Shown: positions 44,081-56,779 of the stretch, piece by piece | Layout: every line of letters begins with the position of its first letter | Numbering within the stretch: the stretch's first letter is position 1 | Source: Isoetes taiwanensis | Taxonomy: Eukaryota > Streptophyta > Lycopodiopsida > Isoetales > Isoetaceae | Direction of reading: 5' to 3' | Assembly (NCBI GenBank): GCA_021234155.1 | Contig: JAJEKV010000054.1 | Location: forward strand, 9,196,655-9,260,654 | DNA length: 64,000 bases | Program-made: the position numbers and the translations under genes | The notes under the pieces: generated by a model | Database searches by the model: none | What the model saw: only the letters and a program-made list of their open reading frames with translations | Told to the model about the DNA's origin: nothing

Positions 44081-44600
44081 AAATGGCTCATAACTTGGAT
44101 GCTAGAATTCCACGTCATGTTTCTCGCAACCAATGAGGTTTGCGCATGTTTCAAAGTCAGTATTAGTAGGCAAGTAGAGGAAGGAGCAGGCTACTTGGCA
44201 TCTACATGATGGAATTTCATAGGACATGTTTGCTCATTGATTGCAACCACATTAATGGCCCGCATTTTTTGGAGATCATAATGGCTACTTTATCTGCCTA
44301 CTGTGCACATGCCCACATGCACCAACCACCTGATCAAATTTTGGCGCCAAGATTTCTATTGTTCACTCTAGCACCGCTATGTGCATCCTCTCCGCCTTCA
44401 CTCTTCATTTGGAATCTATGTCTCTAGTAGTGTCTGTGTTTTTGCCCCATTTACAGAACACTCAAGGTCTAAGAAGTGGGAGGTTATGTCTCCATAGGTT
44501 TATGGGTGAGTATGTTTTACCATCAACAGGCGGGCATAGAGTTAAGCGATAAGGGCGAGGCGATGTGCGGACAAGCAAACATACACAACGAAAAAAGTGC
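44081..44600. other. No supported gene
   Basis: Only short unassigned frames occur here. The sequence flanks the 5' end of the minus-strand LINE. Confidence 0.3.
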
Positions 44601-45110
44601 CTAAATCCCCTGGAAAATCCCCCATTGAGGAACCGGGGGACTTGAGAGCAACGGGTTATTTTCTTTGCAATGGAGAATTTTGGAATAAAAGGGTATATAC
44701 TATGGGGGGAAATTACTGGAAACAGGGGATTCTTGAACAAAAAGGGTGTATCCTAATGGGGGAAATTAGTAGCTACGAGGGAAAATTAGTAGAAACAGAG
44801 GATTCTTGTACAAAAAGGGTATATCCTAATGGGGGGAATTAAAAGAAATAGGGAATTGCAAATGCACATCGTGGTATTTTCAAGAAAGAGAGATTGGGAT
44901 GAAGGGGAATTTGCAGATGGATTGGGGTATTCTTAAGAAAGAGGGATTGGTCCAAAACGGGGATTACTATGTAACAGAGGATTATTTATGAATATTAGAG
45001 TATTTTCAAATAAAAGAGGGAATTGCAAAAAAAAAAGGGTATTGCAATCAATTTCAAGCAAAAAGTAGTTACCAATAAAAAGGGTATTTTCAATAAAAAA
45101 ATTTTATGGT
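44600..45110 (+). repeat. Purine-rich degenerate repeat block, left
   Basis: The plus strand is strongly purine-biased and reiterates phrases such as GGGTATATCCTAATGGGGG, GGGGATTCTTG and AAAAAGGGTAT. Units are irregular, about 60-90 bp. A matching block occurs at 46620-46990. Confidence 0.65.
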
Positions 45111-46619
45111 TGTATATATTTCAAGCCAGCTTGTATTTTCAAGCCAGTTTTGCCTCCGCGTGGCAACCAATTGGATGAAGACCTTTTTTTTTTCTCTTTA
45201 TGTTTCTCTTCGACGATGGCGGCCGGCTGCCTAAAGCAGCGTGTTTTTCTTCGGCGCTCGGGTAAAACTCGATGGCGCTGGCATTTTTTCTTAAAAATCT
45301 TTGCTCTTCATTTGACATTTTACTTATATAGATTTCAAGATTTGGAATGTTTTGTCGATTTCTTGCTCCCGGAAGGTAAATCACCTTGCTGCTTTGTTTC
45401 TTTCTTGATCTTTTGGTTTTTTTGCTTGCTTCTAATGTTCTACAATCTTGTCAAGCTCTATTTGCTCATTTTGGCGATTTACTCTTGTCAGAATGTTTTT
45501 ACCTTAGCCTCGGTTGGTTTTGCATTTTTATTTGCGAAGTTTTTTCAGGCGCTGCCATTCCGCTTATGGAGTCAGATCTGCAACTCAAAGCTTGGATTCG
45601 ACTTTACTTAGGCTTGGCTACGCTCCCTCATTCCAACGTCTTGCTGTGATCATTTCTTTTTCGCTAAGAGTCTGCCTTAGTCTTTTATTTTCTTAGTCTT
45701 AATGAGTGTTACGGGTTTCTTTTGTATTTTCTTACAAAGCTTTGCAGGTTTGTGAGGGTTTTTGGTTGATTTTTCCTTGTGCGATGCATGGCAGAAGCAA
45801 AGGCTTTTTCTTTGATAGTAGGCGTTGCTTTTTCTTTGACAGTAGGCGGGGCGGTAAAATTTTGGTGCTCCATGATCCTATGCCTTTTTCACTTTAATTC
45901 TTCCACAGCAAATGATGTCTGGAATTCCGGCAAAGCATTCTGTTGAAATGTTGACTCTATTCTTAGAGTTTCAGATGACGGATCCAACTCCAGATCGTTA
46001 ATGCAGATTCTAAAATAGTATGGTCCATCAGAGGAAATGTTTTGGCTCTTGAATTGACATAATCGGGTGTTTTATGGCAGAGTTTTGATCACTCAAATGA
46101 TATTTGGTTGCCGGGACAGATTCTAAAATAGGACATACAACTTGCAGCGGCCAATTCAAGCTATTCTGAAAAATATTCTTTGTTTGTGGAGCCTGCAAGC
46201 GTGGTGCTCTATTCAACCTATTCAGATCTCCCTGTTGCCCCATTGGGTTTATACATTTGAAGCCCAGACTTCAAATTATAGCTGGGCAATGCTGAAATAT
46301 TCATGTGATTTATCCTATTTGGCTTGTTGTGTGTCTACTGGCTCAGCTCAGCTCCTATTGTTGACAAGACAAATAGAATATGAAGTAAGTTTAGGAAGTT
46401 TAACTATGATTTTTAAAGACGAGTTCAGGAAATAGCTGTGTAGATGATACTTGGATGCTATGAAATACTTTTGTACTGGAACTGATTCTTTTGTAATGAA
46501 AAATAACTTTTAACTGTAAATATAGATGTGAAATGTAAGTTTAGAATCCGAATACCAAATTTGGGTGAGCGGCCCATAAAATATATGGAACCAAGTTGCT
46601 CAAAAATAGTTATCAGTGA
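45111..46619 (+). other. Segment between two purine-rich blocks; unassigned
   Basis: A 153-codon plus-strand frame (45150-45611) is hydrophobic and Phe/Leu-rich in a T-rich background. It includes MAAGCLKQRVFLRRSGKTR. I could not link it to a family and the T-rich composition makes chance openness likely. Nothing else was recognised. Confidence 0.25.
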
Positions 46620-46990
46620 AACATACACTATAGGGGATGAGAAAAAGGGGATTATGGCAACAAATGAGGAAAGAGGGCATTTTAGCTGAATGTAGTAGCA
46701 GGGTATTATTTTTGAAAGGGGGGATTATAGTCGCAGGGTATTATTTTTAGAAAGGGGGATTTATGGTAAAATGTAACATGGTATTATCTTACAAATAAAG
46801 AAAAGGGGGATTATGGTTAGATCTAAGAGGGTATTATTTTAGAAACGGGAAAAGGGGAGTTTATGGCAAATGTAACAGGGTAATATCTTACAAATGAGGA
46901 AAAGGGGTATTATGGCCAAATACCCCGATTCCAATTTTTCACTTTATACCCCGTTATTCTACTGAAAAGGGGGATTCTGTAGGCAATTTT
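46620..46990 (+). repeat. Purine-rich degenerate repeat block, right
   Basis: Repeats of AAAAGGGGGATTATGG, GGGTATTATTTT and TGTAACAGGGTA occur at irregular spacing. Style and motifs match the block at 44600-45110, so the two flank 45111-46619 in direct orientation. Confidence 0.7.
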
Positions 46991-47389
46991 GCGGGGTATT
47001 TCTTGGGGTATTAGAGCACTTTTTTCATTGTGATATATTACATGCCATGTTCTTAATTACTATCTAAATTTTCATTTTGAGGTTTTCCTACTTTTCAATT
47101 CTGCCCATTCATCGTATTGCTCCCTGCCATTCATTCTTAACGATCCAATGCCCGATCTATATCTCTGGTTGCATCCATCATTTCTCCTAATACTCCTACA
47201 TTTCATCACTTACAAAAAAATGAAGGCATGACGGTGGAAGGATATGTATCCATCTAGGCTCGTGGGTGAGAATGTTATTCTTAACGAGGAGTGACCATGG
47301 AGTTACATCGTCAAAGTGACATTCATACGCAATGAATAGGTAGAAGTATAGGCTTCAAAATAAATGCTATGGATAGTATATTGCAAAAA

Positions 47390-47432
47390 GGGGGGGTGGG
47401 GGAGGGGGTGGGGGTGGGGGGGGGGGGAGGGG
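47390..47432 (+). repeat. Long G-run tract, quadruplex-capable
   Basis: About 43 bp consist almost only of G, broken by single T or A. More than four runs of five or more G lie together. This satisfies the simple G-quadruplex pattern. Confidence 0.9.
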
Positions 47433-47479
47433 ATTTTCAAGAGGAGGATATTTGCAAATTTGCACCCCCAATAATACAT

Positions 47480-49347
47480 GGATCACACCATGCAAAAATG
47501 CATATGCACTTTGTAAATGTGCAGTGAGATTTCGCGTCATGTGATCCTGGCTTCTCTCTTCTATTCTATTCTATTCTTGATTTATATTCACTCACTGAAT
47601 CAATTATTTTTCTTTGGGCTATGTTTATCAGATGTCGATGATTGAGACTAGGGAAAAGCGTCACTAGCATTCTTGTTGTCTAACATGTGGACATAAGGGA
47701 CATGCTTTTCCAAGCTATACATTCAAGGCAATGGGCATCTAATTTTACATTGTGAAGTTGTGGCAGCCGAGCTTGAAAGTCGTCCCATGACCTCTTTTAA
47801 GTGAATTGTGCAAGCCTCAAAGTTATGAGAATGATGCTCTTGCAATGAAGAAGTGTTTGATAAGATGTGCAGCCAGGGATGTACAAAATATTTGCTTCGT
47901 TAGAGGTGTTTATTAATGCCACGACACAAAAGCTCCAAAGACATAATGTGTAAAATGTTGCATTCGTGAGCCTTTGGGTCAGTTAAAAAAGTGTCACATA
48001 TGGAAAGATTGTTGGCTTTGATAAAATAACATAAAAATCTTATTTAATAAAGCTTTGGTTGTTGGTAAAGTGTTGGTTTATTTATTAAGTATTTTGTATT
48101 TTGCTTTTGTGACCCTCTTTGAAAAAATTTAATTCATAAAACATAATATAACTTACAATGATACATATGTTATATGCAAATGGGAGACCATTGATGAGGG
48201 ACTTGATGTTATTAGTGGATCACACCATGCAAATCTAGTGTATTCTAACTTTTTAGCATATACATAATTCGCTTGGTGTGATCTTTTTGGAAAAAAATGA
48301 CTTCCAATAGTAAAATTACTTTGATTATCTTTTATAAACGAAATATATATGTTCTTATTTTAAGTAAAGTGTGGGTATGTGACGTGCTCATTTATTAAAG
48401 TACTTGCACTTGGGGTGATAAAGTATTTTAGATGCAAATAGGAAGGTGTACTTGTGTTTAACTTTAAATTGACAACAAGTAAGAAAGCGTAACACCATGC
48501 AAAATTATTGTGTTCCATTTTTTTTGCATATGTATTATCCGCTTGGTGTGATCTTTTTTTTAAAAAGATATGCTCTTTGAAAGTGGCTAATAACTTTATG
48601 TACTTGGGGTGGTAAAGCAGTAAATAAAGGGGTATTTGTGTTTAATTTTAATTTGACAAAGAATAAGAAAGTGGATCACACCATGCGAATCTAGTGTGTT
48701 CCATTTTTTTTGCATAAGTACTATTCGCTTGATGTGATCCTTCCTGAAAAAGGATATGCTCTTTGAAAAGGGCTAATAACTTATGTACTTGAGGGTGATA
48801 ATGTATTTTAGATGCAAATAGGAATGGGTACTTGTGTTTAATTTTAATTTGACAACAAATAAGAAAGCGGATCACGCCATGTGAATTTAGTGTGGCCCTT
48901 TTTTTTTTTGCATATGTATTATTCGCTTGGTGTGATCCATCTTGAAAAAAACAGCTTTCAAGTAAAATGAAAGAAAAAAATATTTTATTTAAAGTGTAGT
49001 GTTGGTTTATTAAGAAGGTGTTTGCTATTTGAAATAGGTTTGGAACTTCACATGCAAATGGGAGGCTATTGAATGGGTATTTGTATTTATATTATATTTA
49101 AGTTAACAACAAACAAAAAAGTAGGTCACACCATACAACTTTGCTATGTTTTATCTTGATGTTATGTTATACAGAAATAACATTAAAATCTGTTTTAAAG
49201 TAAAGTGTAAGTAAGAGACTATTTGCTAACCTTAAGTTGTAAGTTCAATATTTGTATTTCTATTTACTTTTTTACGGAAGGATCACACCATGCGAATTTC
49301 TTATGTGCAATTATTTTTGCACATAAAGATTTTGCGTCGTACGATCC
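47480..49347. repeat. Series of seven imperfect hairpins with GGATCACACC arms
   Basis: A ~65-70-bp inverted repeat with left arm GGATCACACCATGCGAAT and right arm ATTCGCTTGGTGTGATCC recurs at 47480-47547, 48217-48284, 48487-48553, 48673-48740, 48869-48938, 49123 (left arm only) and 49280-49347. From 48.2 to 48.9 kb the spacing is 180-270 bp. The sequence between also repeats (tgtgtttaattttaatttgac, tatgctctttgaaa). These may be palindromic tandem units or a family of small foldback elements. No coding sequence was seen. Confidence 0.85.
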
Positions 49348-50613
49348 TCTTTAAACAAGGATGGCTTTGACGTGCAATGTTCATAAGTTTTATGAATGGT
49401 TAATGTCACATATCATATTTTCTCAAAAAATGGTCATTGAATGGATAATAAGTCAAAGAGTTCTTCTACTTTAATATAGCAATGAATTTTTAAAGGAATC
49501 TATTGTGAAAATTAGTCAAAGACTTCTTGTATGAGGTATCTAAACACAAACACCATAACTTTTGTACTTCATGAATGTATGAACCCTTTGCGTTGCAAAG
49601 TATAACATCATTTATTAGCATCTTCACGGACATTTCCCCTTCTTTAAAGGGGTACTTCTTTGATCGATGCTATTCCGTTGATCTCCTCGTCTTCAACACA
49701 ATAAGTTCTTTTGGCATAGCTATTAATCATATCTCCATTCTGTCATATAGAGTTGGTGGCTATTTTTCCTCCACCCCTTTCAGTGCTTCTATGAAAAAAG
49801 CTACCTTGGGTGCTTGTGGGATTTCTCCATGCCTTGTTCACTCCATAACTGTCCCATTGCTAAAAAAAACCAAGTGCATGCGCCCTAGAAGGTGCATGCA
49901 CCTAGGGGCTTCCACAAACCTCTTTGCATCTTGTTCTTTGAGATGTATTTGAAGAAAATAGAGCTATGATAGCAATCTAGTCTAGACAATTCAAAGATAA
50001 AATTGAATGTCTATACAAGCCACATAATTTACTCAACAACAATAATGCAATGATCTTTCAATATCAACTATAATGCAATGGTCTTCATATTTAAAGATTT
50101 GATGATAAATCTCGAACCATTGTATTGCTACAGTAATAATAACACTGTAGCTAAGGTATTGACTTAGCTACTGTAGCAGTGCTGACCAATCTTGAACAGC
50201 CCAAGCAATTCCCGAATCGCCTTGGGAACACCTGCAAATCAATCATACATAGCCGAATACCACATTAGATCCTTCTTTCATATTTAAGATCAGGTTCCGG
50301 CCGCTATGGCGAGCCGAATGATCCCCTGTGGCAGGAACAAGCAAGTTTCCATTTTTACAAGGCTAATTCCCTCCAGAACAAAATATCCCACATTCAATGG
50401 TCTCTCTAAATGATGCCCCCCTTTTTTAATATATTGAACCATCATGCAACTTTAGGTTTAAACCTTCAACCATATATCTTTCTTCAACTTAGGTAACCTC
50501 GACCTTTTCAACCTAGATCTTAATCAACTAGGTCATAATAATCCAATTTGGTTGGTACTTTGTTTGCAGAAGTTCTCACAGCTCTGATGATTATAACATG
50601 ATCAATTTTCACA
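49348..50613 (-). other. Probable 3' LTR and flank of the copia element
   Basis: On the minus strand a purine tract GAAGGGGGAA (50614-50623) is followed by TGTGAAAATTGATC starting at 50613, the expected purine tract plus LTR start downstream of the copia RNase H. The lower LTR edge was not located. At 50126-50186 an imperfect palindrome (TTGCTACAGT...ACTGTAGCAG) occurs. A 125-codon plus frame at 49575-49952 has no recognisable features. Confidence 0.5.
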
Positions 50614-50666
50614 TTCCCCCTTCATGTTATAATCATATCAAAGAGTTTAACTCTGTCAGCTTTACT

Positions 50667-53600
50667 TCATGCAAGTTTATGAAGACACAGTTGTTCCCCC
50701 TGCACATTGTAATCCCTGCACTGAATTTTCTTCTTCAACTCTGTGAACTTTCCTTCAGACAGAGCTTTTGTTAAGATGTCAGCTAACTGTATTGCAGTGT
50801 TCACATATACAAGTTTGACAACATTTTTCTTCACAACTTCTCTAATGAAATGCAACTCTAATTCTATGTGTTTAGTTCTTTCATGAAGAACTGGATCTCT
50901 GGTCATAGCAATACAACTGGTGCTATCACAATATAATTCAGTAGCCTTGGATTGATTATAACCAAGCTCAAATAGAAGCCTTCTCTCCCATATTAATTCT
51001 TCGGTAGCTAAAGCTACTGAGGCATATTCAGCTTCAGCACTAGACATGGCTATTGCATTCTGTTTTTTGCACTTCCATGCAACTGGAGCTCCTCCCAAAA
51101 ATGTTAAATAACCTGAGGTAGATTTCCTTGTGTCAATATCCCCTCCCCAATCTGCATCACAGTAAGCATTCAGTTGCATGTTCTCTGTACTATATTTAAT
51201 TCCATCATTCATTGTACCTTAAAGGTACCTTAATACTCTTTTAGCTGCTATCCAATGATCCCTCCCTGGATCATTGTTATACCTGCTCAACATATTGACT
51301 GCATAGGCTATATCTGGACGTGTGCAGTTCATGGTTACCCGGAACCGGAACGGGAACCGGAACGACACCCCAAAAACTGGAACCGGAACGGGAACACTTC
51401 GGAACGGGAACATCCAACTTTGAAAAAAAATAAATTTTGAAATCAGATTTGGCGTTCCCATGGGCTAATTAACCTATTGAACTAGTTTTCAAGTTTAAAA
51501 TGTCAAAGGGTGATGTATAATAATGGCCAAATGGAAATAAGACTTTACCGTATTACATTCTGTTATAAATATATGAAAAAACATTAGATAATTTGTGTTT
51601 CATGACAAATATTTCTTCAAAATCAAATCATCATCATAAAGAGCAATTTTACTGTCATAGCAAATGTTTATATGGCATGACAGCTTTAAAACATACTCAT
51701 AGTAAAATAAAGTAGCATCTTATGATATAAAGCATCAACAAAAAGTATTTTTCAAACAATAATTTTATGGCAATGCTATTAAAAGTAGTAGCACTAACTA
51801 ATCGATTCACGAGGGAAGAAGATGCTAATACGATGACATCATTAGTATCACCATTACCTTCTTCAACATCACTTTCTTTGTCCTTACAATGTTCGGCATC
51901 ATTGTCATTGTCATTGTCGTTATCATCTTCACATGCTTACATGCCTTGGTATATATCATAGAGGTTTAAGTATGCATTGTTGCGTTGAATTTTATAATGC
52001 CGCCGCTCCTTTATGGCCCGATCTGCATGGATCTTAATCGAATTCTTTAGAGAGATGGTTGTGTCTCAGCCAAATAGAAACAGATAGAGAAGAGTCTGCC
52101 TTATTACGAATAAGAAAGGAGCAAAAAAAAGTTCGAGATTTCCAAAAATAACAGGGAAAATAAAAAAAAAATTGTGAAAAAAAGGGCAAAAAATATTTGA
52201 TAGTTGGGAACAACGTTCTCAACTTACCGGAACATTCTTGGAACGCCGTTCCGAGTAGCATGCACATTTGGAACGGGAACAAAAGTTCCTTTAAGGCGTG
52301 GCATGCCCCGAACAATGTCCCCGGAACGGGATCATTGTTGTTCTAACGCCGCTCCCGTTAGGAACTATGGTGCAGTTTGCTACATAGGATAGACATCCTA
52401 TTAGTGATATGTATGGTATATTTTGCATTTCTTCCCTTTCTTCTGTTTTAGGACTCATTTTTGCAGTCCTGGCACAATTGGAGTTTTAGAGATATTGCAA
52501 TTCCTCATATTAAATTTATCAAGCATGCCTTCTATCTGACCCTTTTGAGTGAGTGTTAATATTTTATTCAATCTGTCTCTGTGCACCTCAATTCCCAAAA
52601 ATTTCCTCAGCTCGCCTGGATCTGACATCTTAAATTTATTGTTCAGAACATTTTTGCAATGCTCCAAAACTTTAACTCCATTTGAAATCATTATGTTGTC
52701 ATCAACATAAAGTGCAATTATACACCATTCATCCCCTGCCACATATTTATAGAGATTACCATCATTCTGAAGCTTAACAAAATTTTGTTCTCTAAGATAA
52801 GATTCTATACATTTGTACCATTCCCTTGGAGATTGCTTGAGGCCATACACTGCTCTTTTTAACTTCTAGACCTTTCCAATTTCTACTTCAAAACCTGCTG
52901 GTTGTCTCATATAAATTTCCTCTTCAAGTTTTGCATTTAGAAAGGCTGTGTTTACATCCATATGATGTATCTCCATGTTTGATGCATTAGCAATGGCAAG
53001 AAGTATTCTTATGCTATTCATTTTCACAAGGGATGAAAATGTTTCTTCATAATCTTGGCCATACCTTTGTGAAAAACCTTGAGCAACTAGACGTGCCTTG
53101 AACTTTGGAGTTTTCCCATCTGTCCCTGTCTTAATCTTATACAGCCATTTGCTTCCTACAATATTCCTGTCATTTGGTGCATCTACTAATTCATATGTGT
53201 CAGTTCTATGAAAAGAACTCATTTCTTCTTTCATAGCTTGCAACAACTGTTTGCTATTAGCAGAAACAATAGCTTCTCCATATGTTTTTGGAACTGAGAT
53301 ATCTAGGTGCATTAAAATTTCAAACAGTCCAATAATCTCACCTTCATTATCCCTGAGCCTTTTGCTTTTGCCCAAGTCATCCCTTCCAAATTTGTCATAG
53401 TTGGTTATGCCTTCATCTTGAATTATCTCAGCTTCTGTTCTTTTCTTCTTTCTCACTTGGCTGACTTGCTTTTCTCCTTGTTGATCACCTAGGTCTTCAA
53501 TCTGCACATGCTCAAGATGATCATTAGGGTTAGGCAATACTTGTTTAATGTTTAAATCTTCTTCATCATCTGTATCAACAACCATTGTAGGCTTGTCCAA

Positions 53601-54533
53601 TTTTTTTTCGATCTGCACTCTTTTGGTAACCCTGCATTTATCCATATTTTCATGACTGTTGATTCTAGGCAGAATTTTATAAAATTGTTCCTCATCAAAC
53701 AGCACATCCCTACTTATTATAATCTTTCTCTTGCTTGGATCATATAACCTATAAGCTTTAGATTGCTGATCATATCCTACCAAGTAGGTTATGTAGGCCC
53801 TATCATCAAGTTTTTTTCTCAGTTCCTCAGGAACATGTACATATGCTAAGCAACCATAGGCTTTTAATCTGGAGTAATCAGGTTTTTTTGAAGACCATAA
53901 AGTCAAGGGAATTTCTCCTTTAATGCTTATAGAGGGCAACGGGTTTTGCACAAACACTGTTGTTTTGATAGCCTCTTCCCAAAGGAAGTTTGGTAATCCA
54001 GAGTACTTGAGCATGCTTCTAACTGCATTGAGTATAGTTCTATTCCTCCTCTCAGCAATCCCATTTTGTTGAGGGGAGAACCTGCATGTCAACTGCCTTT
54101 TGATGCCAAGTTCATTGCAATAACTCTTAAATTCATTTGATAAGAATTCACCTCCCCTATCTGTACGTAGGCATTTGACCTTTCTTCCAGTTTCTAACTA
54201 TACCTCATTCACAAAGTGTCTAAATTCTTGAAGTGCCAGATCCTTTGTACTCAAACAGTAAACCTTTGCCATCCTGCTAAAGTCATCTACAAAAGTTATA
54301 AAATATCTCTTCCCTGATAGGCTGGTTACATTTAATGGCCCACACAAGTCAGAATGAATTAAGTCCAATACTCCTTTTGCTCTTTTTAATGATTTCTTGA
54401 AAGGCGGCCTTGTATGCTTGCCTAGGATGCATCCTGCACATTTAAACTTCTCCTCCTTAATTTCAGATGTTTCAATCAGAGACCAAGCAAATTTTGCATT
54501 CTCCAATTGTCTGATCTGATCCTTGCTGTGCAA
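50667..54533 (-). pseudogene. Ty1-copia pol, broken by stops and a DNA-element insertion
   Basis: In minus order: end of the GAG-pre-integrase domain (CAGCILGKHTRPPFKK), integrase core (LIHSDLCGPLNV, FVDDFSR, then PQQNGIAERRNRTI), RT (GSKWLYKIKTGTDGK, FKARLVAQGFSQ, MDVNTAFLNA, then VYGLKQSPREWY and ALYVDDNIMIS) and RNase H (YCDADWGGDIDTRKSTSGYL, SSAEAEYASVA, HIELELHFIREVV). Integrase before RT is the copia order. In-frame stops lie at 54198, 52866 and 51219, and there is a one-base frame change near 52,450. A 1,040-bp insert splits the gene at 51330-52369. gag and protease are missing above 54,540. Dead element. Confidence 0.9.
51330..52369. mobile_element. Non-autonomous hAT-like element in copia (1,040 bp)
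   Basis: Perfect 8-bp direct repeats, GTGCAGTT, flank it at 51322-51329 and 52370-52377. Removing the insert and one repeat restores the copia frame ([13 protein letters not shown]). Its ends are short imperfect inverted repeats, CATGGTTACC and CATAGTTCCT. Subterminal regions at both ends are full of GGAACGGGAAC or its complement. 8-bp duplications, C-A-type termini and clustered subterminal motifs are hAT features. No transposase is encoded. Confidence 0.85.
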
Positions 54534-56045
54534 ACGGCAGACGCTGCCTTCTTGCTGGGTGCTACCTTGCCCCAGATTTATACACGTGTCGTGCTCACAT
54601 CCCCAATTTTAAGAAGCAAGGCCCCTGCTTTTGTGGGACGAAGGAATCTTGCCACCAATAATTATATATGTTAGATATACATGGATATTAACCATCTCAC
54701 TAATACATCATCTATGGCTCAACATCTACATATACAATTTGTTAAGAAATACTTGAAGTTAATGACTTGCACGGAAGTCTTGGGGTTGGGGGAATATAAT
54801 AGTTTGTTTTAAGGGTCTATGATGATATGCTATTTGGGGTGCATTTATGGGTATAACATTGCATATAGCCAATTAAATGGTACGTAAAGCCAATGCATGG
54901 CTAGACCACCTCCATGAAATGCTGAATTGTATTGGTTGTTAACATATTGAAACCCTTCATGAGATGCCGAATAATGCCATCATATGTAGGAATGGTGATG
55001 GGATGCCATCATTGAAGCAAAATATGAAGTTAATGAAGTCCATAAGTTGTTTGTACATATATTTTGTTGAGGAGGTAGATGACCGGCAATGTTAAGACCT
55101 GTGTTGAAAAACTCGTTGCTTATCATTATCGTGCAGTACACGAGCACAAAGTCTCACTATGTTGTTTCCTTTAAAGTCTAAAAATATGTAAGATTACAAT
55201 AGTAGTGTTTAATGACTTTAAAAGATGATTTTTGTGTTATTGAACTACCATGTAGGAATGCATGATGTCTTGTACGATGTCGACAAAGTTGTCATAAGCA
55301 AAATGAGAACGATAATGACTTAAAGGTGGACTGATAATGAGTTATTGTAGACAATAATAGTTGCAAAGCGTAGATGCTTCTTGGATTTTTATTTTGGAAT
55401 AGACCAAATATTTTATGCTCAAAATAGCCCTTTAAGTTGCATTTAACACACATCATTGAACATTTATAGTGCTCAAAATAGCCCTTTTTATTACGCTCAA
55501 TATTTGTTACACTCGATGTATGTTTCAATATTGGTGGGCTTTTAACAGTCATTGATATGTCCCAATATTAGTGGTCTTTGACAACCATTGATAATATGAA
55601 AGCTTGCTTGTAGACTAGAGAATATAATAGAGTTTTTATGGCGTATAGGCCTATCGGAGATCCCATAAGCCTATGAGATCTTTCTCTCTAGGCCTAATCT
55701 TCAGTAAGTTTATGTGCAAGATAAATATGGCATTTATGGCATTTATGCATTGAGCAATTTCTTGCATTGCCAACATGCAAAGAAAAAGCTCAAATCAGGC
55801 TTTAGCAGTGATAAGTTATGTTGAGGATATTGACAAAAGCAAAAGAGTCATCAAATAACATTGATATAAATCAAACTGTGTTGCATAACAATCTGAAAAA
55901 CCTTGTAATGAATACATGCCATGAGCTGCTCTTTAGAAGGCAAATGATCTATTGCAAAGTTGTCATTAGAAGAACAACGCGTGCCTTTCTAGATCTAGAA
56001 GCTAAATTGAGGAGATAGCTACGGTTAAACGAACCAAAACATATG
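54534..56045. other. No supported gene
   Basis: AT-rich sequence with short frames only. A 66-codon plus-strand frame at 55818-56018 ends just before the copia fragment at 56,050 and could be part of its linker, but no motif is visible. Confidence 0.3.
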
Positions 56046-56420
56046 ATTGCCTGAAAGAATATGGTAGGCAACAAATGGATCCATAAAATTAAGCAAGGCA
56101 CAGATGGAAAATCACCAAAATATAAGGCAAGACTTGTGACACAAGTGTTTTCGCAGAAAAAGGTGTAGATCATGATGAAACCTTCTCGACTATAGTAAAG
56201 CTCATGGTTCTGGCAATAGCAAATGCTTTAGACCTAGAGTTGCATCACATGGATGTCAGTACTGCATTTATAAATGCCGAGTTAGATGAAGAGATATACA
56301 TGAAACAAGCAACTAGTTATGAAGTAGGGGATAATTGGTTTGGAAATTAAACCAAGCTATCTATGGCTTAAAGCAGGCACCAAGACAGTAATATAAGTGT
56401 ATGGATTCTTTCCTGAAGTA

Positions 56421-56644
56421 ATAAGATAGATAGATAGTAGTTTTAACGTCACGCCACTAGGCAGCATCCAACTGGACATGTGACCACACACCACACTACA
56501 TTGCTTGGTTGGGCCCTGCCCCCAACCACCTTACATTGCGTCTGTTGGGATTTGACCCCCAACAGTACCGAGTGCGATTCTGGGCGATCTCGAACTCGAG
56601 ACCACATTGCTAAGGAACTAGTGTGTTACCACTAGACCAAGCAG
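56421..56644 (-). mobile_element. tRNA-derived SINE
   Basis: On the minus strand the head reads CTTGGTCTAGTGGTAACACA, with a pol III A box TGGTCTAGTGG (plus 56629-56639). About 40 bases further comes GAGTTCGAGATC, a B-box match around the GTTCGA core (plus 56586-56597). A tRNA-unrelated body follows, and the element ends in a short TATC-type repeat tail near 56,421-56,440. Head-to-tail length is about 220 bp, normal for a plant SINE. Target duplications were not confirmed. Confidence 0.75.
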
Positions 56645-56778
56645 ATTACTAGCTGAGCTTGGCATTAGGAAAACTAACCCTACAAGAACATACAGTGATA
56701 GTTCCAGTTGTATTGCTATGGCCAAGAATTTTATCATGCATGAGAGGACAAAGCACATAGAAATTGAAATGCACTTTG

Positions 56779-56779
56779 T

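Noticed and set aside
45150-45611. 153-codon hydrophobic ORF
   Set aside because: T-rich DNA naturally gives Phe/Leu-rich open frames; no domain, no splice partner, no conserved motif. Mentioned only as part of an unassigned segment.
49575-49952. 125-codon plus-strand ORF
   Set aside because: No recognisable motif and no splice partners; likely chance.
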